Positions 7,570 to 12,020 of a stretch of 12,020 bases of DNA are shown here, one piece after another. How positions within the stretch are numbered: position 1 is the first letter of the stretch; every line of letters starts with the position of its first letter. The DNA is from Kiloniellaceae bacterium (lineage in GTDB: Bacteria; Pseudomonadota; Alphaproteobacteria; Kiloniellales; Kiloniellaceae). The position numbers and the translations under genes were made by a program. Where the stretch lies: the NCBI GenBank assembly GCA_028280915.1, contig JANQKX010000072.1:1-12020 (forward strand). Direction: 5' to 3'. Below the pieces are notes generated by a model. The model was not told the DNA's origin and made no database searches. It worked only from the letters and a program-made list of their open reading frames with translations.

Positions 7570-7598
7570 TGTCACTCAAATATTTAGATAGTGTCACT
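7570..7598. repeat. TGTCACT direct repeats 22 bp apart, upstream of the RAYT gene
   Basis: TGTCACT occurs at 7570-7576 and 7592-7598 (AGTGACA on the minus strand), a spacing of two helical turns, with an AT-rich centre containing AAATATTT. It lies 30-58 bp upstream of the RAYT start. The reverse-strand sequence TATCTAAAT within it could act as a -10-like element. It could be an operator, a transposase-binding site or chance; the sequence does not decide. Confidence 0.4.
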
Positions 7599-7633
7599 GT
7601 TTCGAAATCAAGGGCCGTGATCACAGTTTGTTT

Positions 7634-7661
7634 TTGACCTGTTTGGTTCGCCCCTTGTCAT
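7634..7661 (+). promoter_or_regulatory. Candidate sigma70 promoter of the GST operon
   Basis: TTGACC (7634-7639) matches five of six -35 consensus bases. TGTCAT (7656-7661), 16 bp further on, matches four of six -10 bases. Transcription would start around 7668, giving a leader of about 50 nt before the GST start codon. No experimental mark is available, so this is inference. Confidence 0.35.
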
Positions 7662-7716
7662 TGGGCTGTGAAGGGCGCATGTGTTGAGCAAATCCCTGAT
7701 AAAAGGAAAGCTGCAA

Positions 7717-8412
7717 ATGATCGAACTTTATACTTGGCCGACCCCGAACGGGCACAAGATCCATATCATGCTGGAAGAGGTCGGCTTGCCTTATCGGGTA
7801 CACCCGATCGACATCGGCCGGGGTGATCAGTTCGAGCCGGACTTTTTGAAGATCAGCCCCAACAACAAGATGCCGGCCATCATCGACCAGGACGGCCCGG
7901 GCGACGAGCCCTTGGCCCTGTTTGAAAGCGGTGCGATCCTGATTTATCTGGCGGAGAAGACAAGCAAGTTCATGTCATCCGATCCGGTGGAACGCTATAC
8001 GACCTTGCAGTGGCTGATGTTTCAGAAGGCGGGCATCGGCCCGCTCTTGGGGCAGAACCATCATTTCCGCAGCTATGCGCCTGAAAAGATTCCCTATGCC
8101 ATCGATCGTTACACCAACGAGGCAAAGCGGCTCTACGGCGTCTTGGACGGGCGCTTGTCGGAGGCGGCCTACATGGCCGGGCGGGATTATACCATCGCCG
8201 ACATTTCCACCTACCCCTGGCTGCGGGGGCACGAAAACCAGGGCATCGACCTGGACGAGTTTCCCCACGTCAAACGCTGGTTCGAGGAGATCAACGAGCG
8301 GCCCGCGGTGCAGCGCGGCGTTCAGGTTTTGGCCGAGCATCGCAGAACCGGGGAGATGGATGAAAAGACGCGGGAAAATCTCTTCGGCGACCGGCAGTAT
8401 GCGCGCCCATGA
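7717..8412 (+). CDS. Glutathione S-transferase family protein, YfcG/YghU-like (Nu class), paralogue 1
   Basis: YfcG/YghU-type proteins are cytosolic glutathione-dependent disulfide reductases; related Nu-class enzymes cleave glutathione conjugates. The thioredoxin-like domain begins M-I-E-L-Y-T-W-P-T-P-N-G, with the characteristic T9-P-N-G replacing a catalytic Cys/Ser. I-S-P-N-N-K-M-P-A-I-I (46-56) contains the cis-Pro, and F-E-S-G-A-I-L-I-Y-L-A-E (69-80) is the glutathione gamma-glutamyl site. The helical domain includes G-Q-N-H-H-F (112-117) and D-Y-T-I-A-D-I. The product has 231 residues. I chose ATG 7717 because AAGGAAAG lies 6 nt before it and the protein aligns from this Met; a GTG at 7681 is in frame but has no such support. 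The stop overlaps the next start as ATGA. This paralogue has a 25-30-residue C-terminal tail that the second copy (9631-10248) lacks. Confidence 0.9.
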   Translation: MIELYTWPTPNGHKIHIMLEEVGLPYRVHPIDIGRGDQFEPDFLKISPNNKMPAIIDQDGPGDEPLALFESGAILIYLAEKTSKFMSSDPVERYTTLQWLMFQKAGIGPLLGQNHHFRSYAPEKIPYAIDRYTNEAKRLYGVLDGRLSEAAYMAGRDYTIADISTYPWLRGHENQGIDLDEFPHVKRWFEEINERPAVQRGVQVLAEHRRTGEMDEKTRENLFGDRQYARP

Positions 8413-9566
8413 GTGAGAGGCCGCCCTATCACCTGGACACCTTGACCGCTCACGGTGCTTATGAGGGCGACCGGGAAAGCGGTGCGGTGGTGCCGCCCAT
8501 CGTGCCGGCCACCACCTATGCGCGGCGGGCTCAGGATTACGATCTGGTGGGCGCGACCAGCTATACCCGTGATCACAATCCCACCTACGAACCGCTGGAA
8601 AGGGCCCTGGCGGCGTTGGAAGGCGGGCGGGCCGCGGCGGTGTTTTCCGCCGGCTTGGGGGCTTGCGCCTGCGTCATTCAGGCCTTGGCGCCGGGAGATC
8701 ATGTGGTGGCCCAGAAGACCATGTACTGGGGTTTCCGCAATTGGCTGGAGGATTTCGCCGCGCGCTGGGGTCTGGGGCTCACCTTGGTGGACGCCGGCGA
8801 CACCGCCGCGTGGGAAGCGGCGATCGAGCCGGGCAGAACCAAACTGGCCTGGGTGGAGACGCCGTCAAACCCCTTGTGGCAGGTGGTGGATATCGAGGCC
8901 GTGTCGGCGCTGTGCCGCGCCGCCGGTGTGCGCCTGGTGGTGGACAACACGGTGGCTACGCCCATCCTGACCCGGCCCTTAAGCCTGGGCGCGGATCTGG
9001 TGATGCACTCGGCGACCAAATATTTGAACGGCCATAGCGATGTCCTGGCCGGCGCCTTGATCAGCGCGCAAGAGGACCCTTTTTGGCAGCGGGTGCTGTA
9101 CAACCGGTCCAAGCTGGCCTCGGTTCTGGGCCCCTTCGAGGCCTGGCTGCTGCACCGGGGCTTGCGCACCTTGCATCTGCGCATCGAGCGGGCCTGCGCC
9201 AACGCGGCCGCCATCGCGGCGCATTTTCAGGGTCACCCTGCGGTGGATCAGGTTCTCTATCCCGGGCTGGCCACCCATCCGGGACATGAGGTGGCGGCCC
9301 GTCAGATGACCGGCGGCTTTGGCGGCATGATGAGTCTGCGCGTCAAGGGCGGCGGGGAGGCTGCCTTGGCGGCGGTGAAACGGGTAAAATTGTTCGCCCG
9401 GGCCACCTCCCTGGGCGGGGTCGAATCCCTGATCGAACACCGCGCTACCATTGAGGGCGAGGCCGGGGGCGGAGAAGGGGCGGTGCCTCAGGACTTGCTG
9501 CGTCTTTCCATCGGCGTGGAACATGCCGGTGATCTTATCGCCGACTTGGAGCAGGCCTTTTCATGA
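8409..9566 (+). CDS. PLP-dependent Cys/Met metabolism enzyme (cystathionine beta-lyase / gamma-synthase family)
   Basis: The family makes or breaks C-S bonds at the beta or gamma carbon of cysteine, homocysteine and cystathionine-type amino acids, with pyridoxal phosphate. The 385-residue length is typical. S-Y-T-R-D-H-N-P-T (51-59) supplies Y52 and R54, which reach the neighbouring subunit's cofactor. F-S-A-G-L-G-A (79-85) is the phosphate loop. V-V-D-N-T (177-181) contains the D179 that pairs with the pyridine nitrogen. H-S-A-T-K-Y-L-N-G-H-S-D (200-211) carries the Schiff-base lysine K204. Near the C-terminus S-L-G-G-V-E-S-L-I-E-H-R-A-T has Arg where most cystathionine enzymes have Pro, and Y106 sits in M-Y-W-G-F rather than L-Y-G-G-T. 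This points to a distinct subfamily with unproven substrate. It overlaps the GST1 stop by ATGA and lies between two GST paralogues, which suggests a thiol or S-conjugate substrate. Confidence 0.88.
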   Translation: MSERPPYHLDTLTAHGAYEGDRESGAVVPPIVPATTYARRAQDYDLVGATSYTRDHNPTYEPLERALAALEGGRAAAVFSAGLGACACVIQALAPGDHVVAQKTMYWGFRNWLEDFAARWGLGLTLVDAGDTAAWEAAIEPGRTKLAWVETPSNPLWQVVDIEAVSALCRAAGVRLVVDNTVATPILTRPLSLGADLVMHSATKYLNGHSDVLAGALISAQEDPFWQRVLYNRSKLASVLGPFEAWLLHRGLRTLHLRIERACANAAAIAAHFQGHPAVDQVLYPGLATHPGHEVAARQMTGGFGGMMSLRVKGGGEAALAAVKRVKLFARATSLGGVESLIEHRATIEGEAGGGEGAVPQDLLRLSIGVEHAGDLIADLEQAFS

Positions 9567-9596
9567 ATTGGGTCATGAGTAGGGTCATGAGCAGGG
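9561..9596 (+). repeat. Three 12-bp tandem repeats (TCATGAxxxGGG) across the stop codon
   Basis: TCATGAATTGGG (9561-9572), TCATGAGTAGGG (9573-9584) and TCATGAGCAGGG (9585-9596) are consecutive. The first copy contains the last codon and the stop of the PLP-enzyme gene. Each contains the palindrome TCATGA and an ATG. The last two differ at one base, so duplication looks recent. They encode the repeated V-M-S-R of the mini-ORF at this junction. Confidence 0.75.
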
Positions 9597-9634
9597 TATC
9601 TGCCAAGCGGCTTATCTTTTGGAGAGCGTTATGA
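9563..9634 (+). CDS. 23-codon mini-ORF bridging two genes (possible translational coupler)
   Basis: The reading frame opens at the ATG inside the ATGA stop of the PLP-enzyme gene and closes with a TGA inside the ATGA start of the second GST. It begins M-N-W-V-M-S-R-V-M-S-R-V and ends W-R-A-L. The GGAGAG Shine-Dalgarno of the second GST lies within its last codons. I do not recognise the peptide, and there is no independent Shine-Dalgarno clearly placed for it. It may keep ribosomes moving across a 64-nt gap and so couple the two genes, or it may be fortuitous. Confidence 0.3.
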   Translation: MNWVMSRVMSRVSAKRLIFWRAL

Positions 9635-10248
9635 CAATCGAGCTTTATACCTGGTCGACCCCGAACGGGCGCAAGGTCTCCATCGCCTTGGAGGAACTGG
9701 GGCTGGACTATCGGGTGCATACGATTGATATCGGCAAGGGCGAGCAGTTCGACCCGGCTTTTTTGGAGATCAGCCCGAACAACCGCATCCCGGCGATCGT
9801 GGATCCGGATGGGCCGGACGGCGAACCCATCTCCGTTTTCGAGACGGGGGCCATCTTGCTTTATTTGGCGGAAAGCACGGGCAAACTCATGCCCGCCTCG
9901 GCGCGGGGCCGTCACCTGGCCGTGCAGTGGCTCATGTGGCAAATGGGCGGCTTTGGCCCCATGCTGGGACAGGCCCATCATTTCCGCCGCTTTGCGCCGG
10001 AGCAGATCGACTACGCGGTCGAGCGCTACACCAGCGAAACCCAGCGGCTATATGGGGTGTTGGACCGCCGCCTTGCCAAGGCACCCTATTTGGCGGGCGA
10101 TTATTCCATGGCCGACATCGCGACCTTTCCCTGGGCCGCGCGCCATGAATGGCAAGGTATCGATTTGGCGGAGTTTTCCAATGTGGAACGATGGTATCGA
10201 GCCATCGAGGCACGGCCGGCGGTGCAAAAGGGAATGGCCGTACCTTAA
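9631..10248 (+). CDS. Glutathione S-transferase family protein, YfcG/YghU-like (Nu class), paralogue 2
   Basis: This is a paralogue of the GST at 7717-8412. It has the same order of motifs: T-P-N-G (10-13), I-S-P-N-N-R-I-P-A-I-V (47-57), F-E-T-G-A-I-L-L-Y-L-A-E (70-81), G-Q-A-H-H-F (113-118) and D-Y-S-M-A-D-I-A (157-164). Its role is presumably glutathione-dependent disulfide reduction or conjugate cleavage in the cytosol. It differs from its partner at two points near the active site, E-T-G for E-S-G and A-H-H-F for N-H-H-F, and its 205 residues end right after the R-P-A-V-Q-K-G segment without the usual tail. ATG 9631 has GGAGAG 4 nt upstream; an in-frame TTG at 9619 lacks such support. It is the last gene of the GST-lyase-GST operon and converges on the small gene 12 bp away. 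Confidence 0.9.
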   Translation: MTIELYTWSTPNGRKVSIALEELGLDYRVHTIDIGKGEQFDPAFLEISPNNRIPAIVDPDGPDGEPISVFETGAILLYLAESTGKLMPASARGRHLAVQWLMWQMGGFGPMLGQAHHFRRFAPEQIDYAVERYTSETQRLYGVLDRRLAKAPYLAGDYSMADIATFPWAARHEWQGIDLAEFSNVERWYRAIEARPAVQKGMAVP

Positions 10249-10260
10249 GCCACGGCGGTG

Positions 10261-10482
10261 TCAGCCGGTGGCACGAACGGGAGCGGAACGGCGGGAACTG
10301 CGCAGCTGAACCACGCCCGGATTGGCCTGCTTGTCGCCGCCCATGAGGCTCTGCAGTTCGGAGCGGCACTGCTCCAGGTTCGCCAGTTCGCGGGAATCTT
10401 CCCGGTCATAAACTTCAAAACAGCTCAGTTTGATCTCGACCAAATCAATCAAGGTATCCAAAGCGCGGGGCGAGAGAGACAT
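10261..10482 (-). CDS. Small hypothetical protein, 73 aa
   Basis: I do not recognise a named family. The protein starts M-S-L-S-P-R-A-L-D-T-L-I-D-L-V-E-I-K and is predicted mostly helical up to about residue 47; the remaining 26 residues are basic, Ser/Arg-rich and probably disordered. Support comes from a textbook GGAGG 5 nt before ATG 10482, strong G/C third-position bias and a coherent amphipathic helix. An upstream in-frame ATG at 10494 overlaps this Shine-Dalgarno (ATGGAGG), so it is unlikely to be the start. It has one cysteine, no signal peptide and no membrane segment. It is expressed toward the GST operon, with only 12 bp between the two stops. It is probably a soluble cytosolic protein of unknown role. 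Confidence 0.65.
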   Translation of the reverse strand: MSLSPRALDTLIDLVEIKLSCFEVYDREDSRELANLEQCRSELQSLMGGDKQANPGVVQLRSSRRSAPVRATG

Positions 10483-10608
10483 CAAATCCTCCATGCGGTG
10501 GTCTCCGTTCCTGGAAAAAGCTTGCCAAGGTCAGTGTTAAGGCGGTGTAAAAGAAGAATGAAAAAATAGCTAAAATCGGCTTTTTCCGGCATATTTCGCG
10601 CAAATGAC

Positions 10609-10640
10609 GCTCCATCGGGAGCTGTTCAGAACTATCTGAA
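10609..10640. repeat. Two adjacent short palindromes
   Basis: GCTCC-ATCG-GGAGC (10609-10622) and TTCAGA-ACTA-TCTGAA (10625-10640) are both perfect stems with 4-nt loops, separated by two bases. There is no T-tract after them, so they do not look like a terminator. They lie in the AT-rich stretch upstream of the small leftward gene and could be operators or a folded transcript element. Confidence 0.5.
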
Positions 10641-10777
10641 ATATATGGGAAATTTTATGCAAATGAGGGGGAAATGCCGGTCATTGCGGGCCGATAGACC
10701 TTCGCGTGGCGGGATTTACGGGGTGGCTTTTGACGCCGATTTGGCGCCGAACGATAGGGGGGCGAGTGCCAGGAAGC

Positions 10778-10844
10778 GGGGACATCTTCAGCTCGCTAAT
10801 ATAAAAGACAGTTGGTGTGTCCCCTTTTACCGGGCGGCCGGTAA
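10778..10844. repeat. REP-like palindromic unit: GGGGACA...TGTCCCC followed by TTACCGG-GCGG-CCGGTAA
   Basis: A 7-bp perfect inverted repeat GGGGACA (10778-10784) / TGTCCCC (10818-10824) encloses 33 nt that can pair further (CAGCT 10789-10793 with AGTTG 10810-10814, one G.T pair). Two bases later a second perfect 7-bp stem with loop GCGG spans 10827-10844. The right edge, GGTGTGTCCCCTTTT, resembles motifs I associate with intergenic repeats in genomes that carry RAYT genes. That association is from memory and untested here. Confidence 0.45.
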
Positions 10845-10879
10845 CGGGCCTTGCCGGCTGGAAAAACGGAATTGGCCTG

Positions 10880-11104
10880 ATGTGGTTTTTCCTCTGTGCT
10901 GTGTTGCCGCCCTCCATCCTCATCCTCTTTGCCTTGCCCAAGCTCAAAAATCCGGCGCTTAAGAGGGGGCGCTGCGGCGTCAACGGTCCCCACGCTGATC
11001 GACCAGGAAGAGGTGAGCGACGGGATGAATACCGCCTCCCGTCATATCCTGGAAGACATCGACAACTTGGCCGTCAGGTGGCGATCCGACGGAAGGGCGA
11101 TTAG
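10880..11104 (+). pseudogene. Possible frameshifted remnant with one membrane segment
   Basis: An ATG at 10880 opens a frame that starts M-W-F-F-L-C-A-V-L-P-P-S-I-L-I-L-F-A-L-P, a convincing hydrophobic segment, followed by basic K-L-K-N-P-A-L-K-R. After the run of five G at 10965-10969 this frame becomes implausible (Arg/Gly/Pro-rich) and stops at 11104. The frame one base along instead reads sensible sequence (T-L-I-D-Q-E-E-V-S-D-G-M-N-T-A-S-R, then I-L-E-D-I-D-N-L-A-V-R-W). One extra G would explain this. The second frame stays open into the ankyrin gene. It may be a decayed gene, a sequencing error or coincidence; I do not recognise the product. Confidence 0.3.
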
Positions 11105-11225
11105 GCAGATCGCCTCATCACCGGTTGTTAATCCCAAGCAGCTACATTCTTTTATAAGAAGTGTTCCGGCCGCCTATGACCGAGGTGCGACCGGGGCGAG
11201 GAAGTTCCACTGTCCGGATCATTTG

Positions 11226-11960
11226 ATGTTTACGAGACGAAACCTACAGATCAGCGCCATAGTCTCCGCCTGTTGCGTGATCGCGGCCGTCGGTTGGGCC
11301 GCCGGGGTGGCGACGGATGGCCAATCGCAGGATGAGCAAAACCGGAAAGAGATCCAGGAATTGATGGAGGGCATGGAGGACGCCCAGGAAAAGTATGATG
11401 CGCAGATCAGGGCGACTTCATTAGCTTTCATGTCCTTGAAAGCCATGTTTCCCGATCCACAGGCCCGTGCCCTGGCCGAAGCCGCAGCAGATGGAGATGT
11501 GAAAACGATAGAAGAGCTGGTGTCCGGCGGGTTGGACGTGGATGTGCGCGGCACCTCCAACGCCACACCCCTTTTCTGGGCTCTGCAGGACATCGACGGC
11601 TTTGAAAAGTTGCTTGAATTGGGAGCCGACCCGAATGTGGTCTACGATGACGGTGGAGCGATCATGCATTGGGCGGCAATGCATCAAGATGTATCGTTTC
11701 TGGCCGCTGCTTTGCGTCACGGGGGAAATCCCAACTTGTTGAAGGGTATACCTCCAAAGCCGCCGCTTTTTAGTACGACCTTGTCAGACACTATCGGAAA
11801 GCAACCATCTCCGGTCGCTCTGTTGGCGGATGCCGGAGCCGACCTGAATTTTGTCTCCGAAGATGGCACGACGCCTCTCATCAGCGCAGCCAGTGGGAGA
11901 CGCTATGACCTCGCGTTGGAGCTATTAGGGTCTAGACCCATAAAAGGTCTTTTGTTTTGA
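11226..11960 (+). CDS. Membrane-anchored ankyrin-repeat protein, 3' end interrupted by an insertion sequence
   Basis: The N-terminus M-F-T-R-R-N-L-Q followed by about 20 hydrophobic residues (9-28) is a signal anchor or signal peptide, so the rest is probably periplasmic. A charged, probably coiled-coil stretch follows (35-62). Ankyrin repeats start near residue 80; clear signatures are L-L-E-L-G-A-D-P-N (129-137), A-L-R-H-G-G-N-P-N (162-170), L-L-A-D-A-G-A-D-L-N (199-208) and D-G-T-T-P-L-I-S-A-A (213-222). After A-L-E-L-L (230-234) the frame enters the IS and adds ten foreign residues before TGA, so a repeat is cut in mid-helix. The start is uncertain. ATG 11226 suits the signal anchor but has a weak Shine-Dalgarno; the in-frame ATG 11025 has a strong one (AGAGGTGA, 8 nt away) and would add 67 residues. 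Partner and function are unknown. Confidence 0.75.
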   Translation: MFTRRNLQISAIVSACCVIAAVGWAAGVATDGQSQDEQNRKEIQELMEGMEDAQEKYDAQIRATSLAFMSLKAMFPDPQARALAEAAADGDVKTIEELVSGGLDVDVRGTSNATPLFWALQDIDGFEKLLELGADPNVVYDDGGAIMHWAAMHQDVSFLAAALRHGGNPNLLKGIPPKPPLFSTTLSDTIGKQPSPVALLADAGADLNFVSEDGTTPLISAASGRRYDLALELLGSRPIKGLLF

Positions 11961-11974
11961 GTGATTTCATGATT

Positions 11975-11998
11975 CAAGATCTCCGGAAGGAGATTTTG
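11975..11998 (+). promoter_or_regulatory. Stem-loop sequestering the transposase Shine-Dalgarno
   Basis: A 10-bp stem (11975-11984 with 11989-11998, one G.T wobble) closes on a GGAA tetraloop. The transposase Shine-Dalgarno GGAG (11989-11992) is fully paired in the right arm, and the ATG follows two bases after the stem. A transcript entering from the ankyrin gene would fold and hide the ribosome site. A weak candidate promoter (TTGTTT 11952-11957, CAAGAT 11975-11980) would start inside the structure and leave the site open. The stem is seen; the regulation is inference. Confidence 0.6.
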
Positions 11999-11999
11999 A

Positions 12000-12020
12000 A
12001 TGAGTGGAAGTTACTTTTGG
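12000..12020 (+). CDS. IS5-like transposase, first seven codons only
   Basis: The reading frame from ATG 12000 gives M-S-G-S-Y-F-W and runs off the window. AAGGAG at 11987-11992 is 7 nt upstream. The N-terminus resembles IS5-family transposases that begin with a short polar stretch and Tyr-Trp or Tyr-Phe-Trp before a helix-turn-helix. No catalytic DDE residue is in view, so the family call rests on seven residues plus the IS-like end. Confidence 0.6.

Larger units (their letters stand above)
10483..10879. other. Non-coding region with palindromes, upstream of the small gene
   Basis: Apart from the Shine-Dalgarno and probable promoter of the leftward small gene near its left end, I see no convincing gene in this 397-bp stretch. 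A plus-strand frame open from 10645 to 10962 has no Shine-Dalgarno, atypical composition and no recognisable domain. The first half (10540-10670) is markedly more AT-rich than the rest of the window. The palindromes at 10609-10640 and 10778-10844 are listed separately. Confidence 0.5.
11928..12020 (+). mobile_element. Left end of an IS5-family-like insertion sequence (cut by window edge)
   Basis: The ankyrin frame is lost at 11927/11928, where the 12-bp palindrome GGGTCTAGACCC begins. It is followed by 60 bp of AT-richer DNA and a transposase start. Ends of the GxGTCTAGACCC type and an N-terminus of this kind are, as I recall, found in IS5-family elements (IS427/IS1031-like groups) of Alphaproteobacteria. 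The TTA or TA just before the palindrome could be the duplicated target. The right end lies outside the window, so length and group are not established. Confidence 0.65.

Noticed and set aside
7681..7716. Upstream GTG start for the first GST
   Set aside because: There is no Shine-Dalgarno before it and the added 12 residues are not part of the GST fold; ATG 7717 has a clear AAGGAAAG and aligns with the family.
10249..10272. Imperfect hairpin GCCACGGC...GCCgGTGGC between the convergent genes
   Set aside because: It has a bulge, no T-tract on either strand and overlaps the end of the small gene, so I do not call it a terminator.
10645..10962. A 105-codon plus-strand frame
   Set aside because: It lacks a Shine-Dalgarno, runs through two palindromes, and its Arg/Cys/Pro-rich product has no coherent fold or known motif.
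1..12020. CRISPR array, toxin-antitoxin pair, restriction or phage-defence system
   Set aside because: No regularly spaced repeat series longer than three short units and no nuclease, methylase, reverse transcriptase or antitoxin-like protein was seen. Known HUH and IS proteins account for the mobile signals.

Overview
The window looks like chromosomal DNA of a GC-rich alphaproteobacterium, probably from the Rhodospirillales or a related order. The evidence is the high GC content with strong G/C bias at third codon positions, a divergent ruvX-pyrB / gatCAB layout that I associate with that group, and the character of the proteins. The assignment to an order is inference; no rRNA, tRNA or other phylogenetic marker lies in the window.

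Left third (1-3313, minus strand). A run of genes reads leftwards: ruvX (Holliday-junction resolvase-like/YqgF), a class I glutamine amidotransferase overlapping ruvX by ATGA, a class III (CaiB/BaiF) CoA-transferase most like the SUGCT type, and the first 184 codons of pyrB (aspartate carbamoyltransferase), cut by the window edge. A 223-bp intergenic region separates this run from the divergent gatC.

Centre (3314-6807, plus strand). gatC, gatA and gatB form a compact operon for the Asp/Glu-tRNA amidotransferase. It ends about 130 bp before a strong bidirectional terminator hairpin shared with the converging gene. That gene (6878-7540, minus) is a single-copy REP-associated tyrosine transposase (RAYT) with the HUH motif, the conserved Tyr and a GRPLG tail.

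Right-centre (7634-10248, plus strand). An apparent operon encodes two paralogous YfcG/YghU-like (Nu-class) glutathione transferases on either side of a PLP-dependent Cys/Met-metabolism enzyme. The genes are tightly coupled: an ATGA overlap joins GST1 to the PLP enzyme, and a 23-codon mini-ORF with an ATGA overlap at both ends joins the PLP enzyme to GST2. That joint carries a 12-bp tandem repeat. The pairing suggests thiol, disulfide or S-conjugate chemistry, but no substrate can be read from the sequence.

Right end (10249-12020). A small 73-aa hypothetical gene reads leftwards from a clear Shine-Dalgarno. It is followed by about 740 bp of poorly coding, more AT-rich DNA with several palindromes and a possible frameshifted remnant. 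Then comes a membrane-anchored ankyrin-repeat protein whose 3' end is interrupted by an insertion sequence. The IS begins with the palindrome GGGTCTAGACCC and carries an IS5-like transposase start (MSGSYFW) at the very edge. The transposase Shine-Dalgarno lies inside a 10-bp stem capped by a GGAA tetraloop, a layout known to silence read-through translation in other IS elements. The right end is thus an accessory, decaying region; the rest is mainly core metabolism. I found no CRISPR array, tRNA, rRNA, phage gene or clear defence system.
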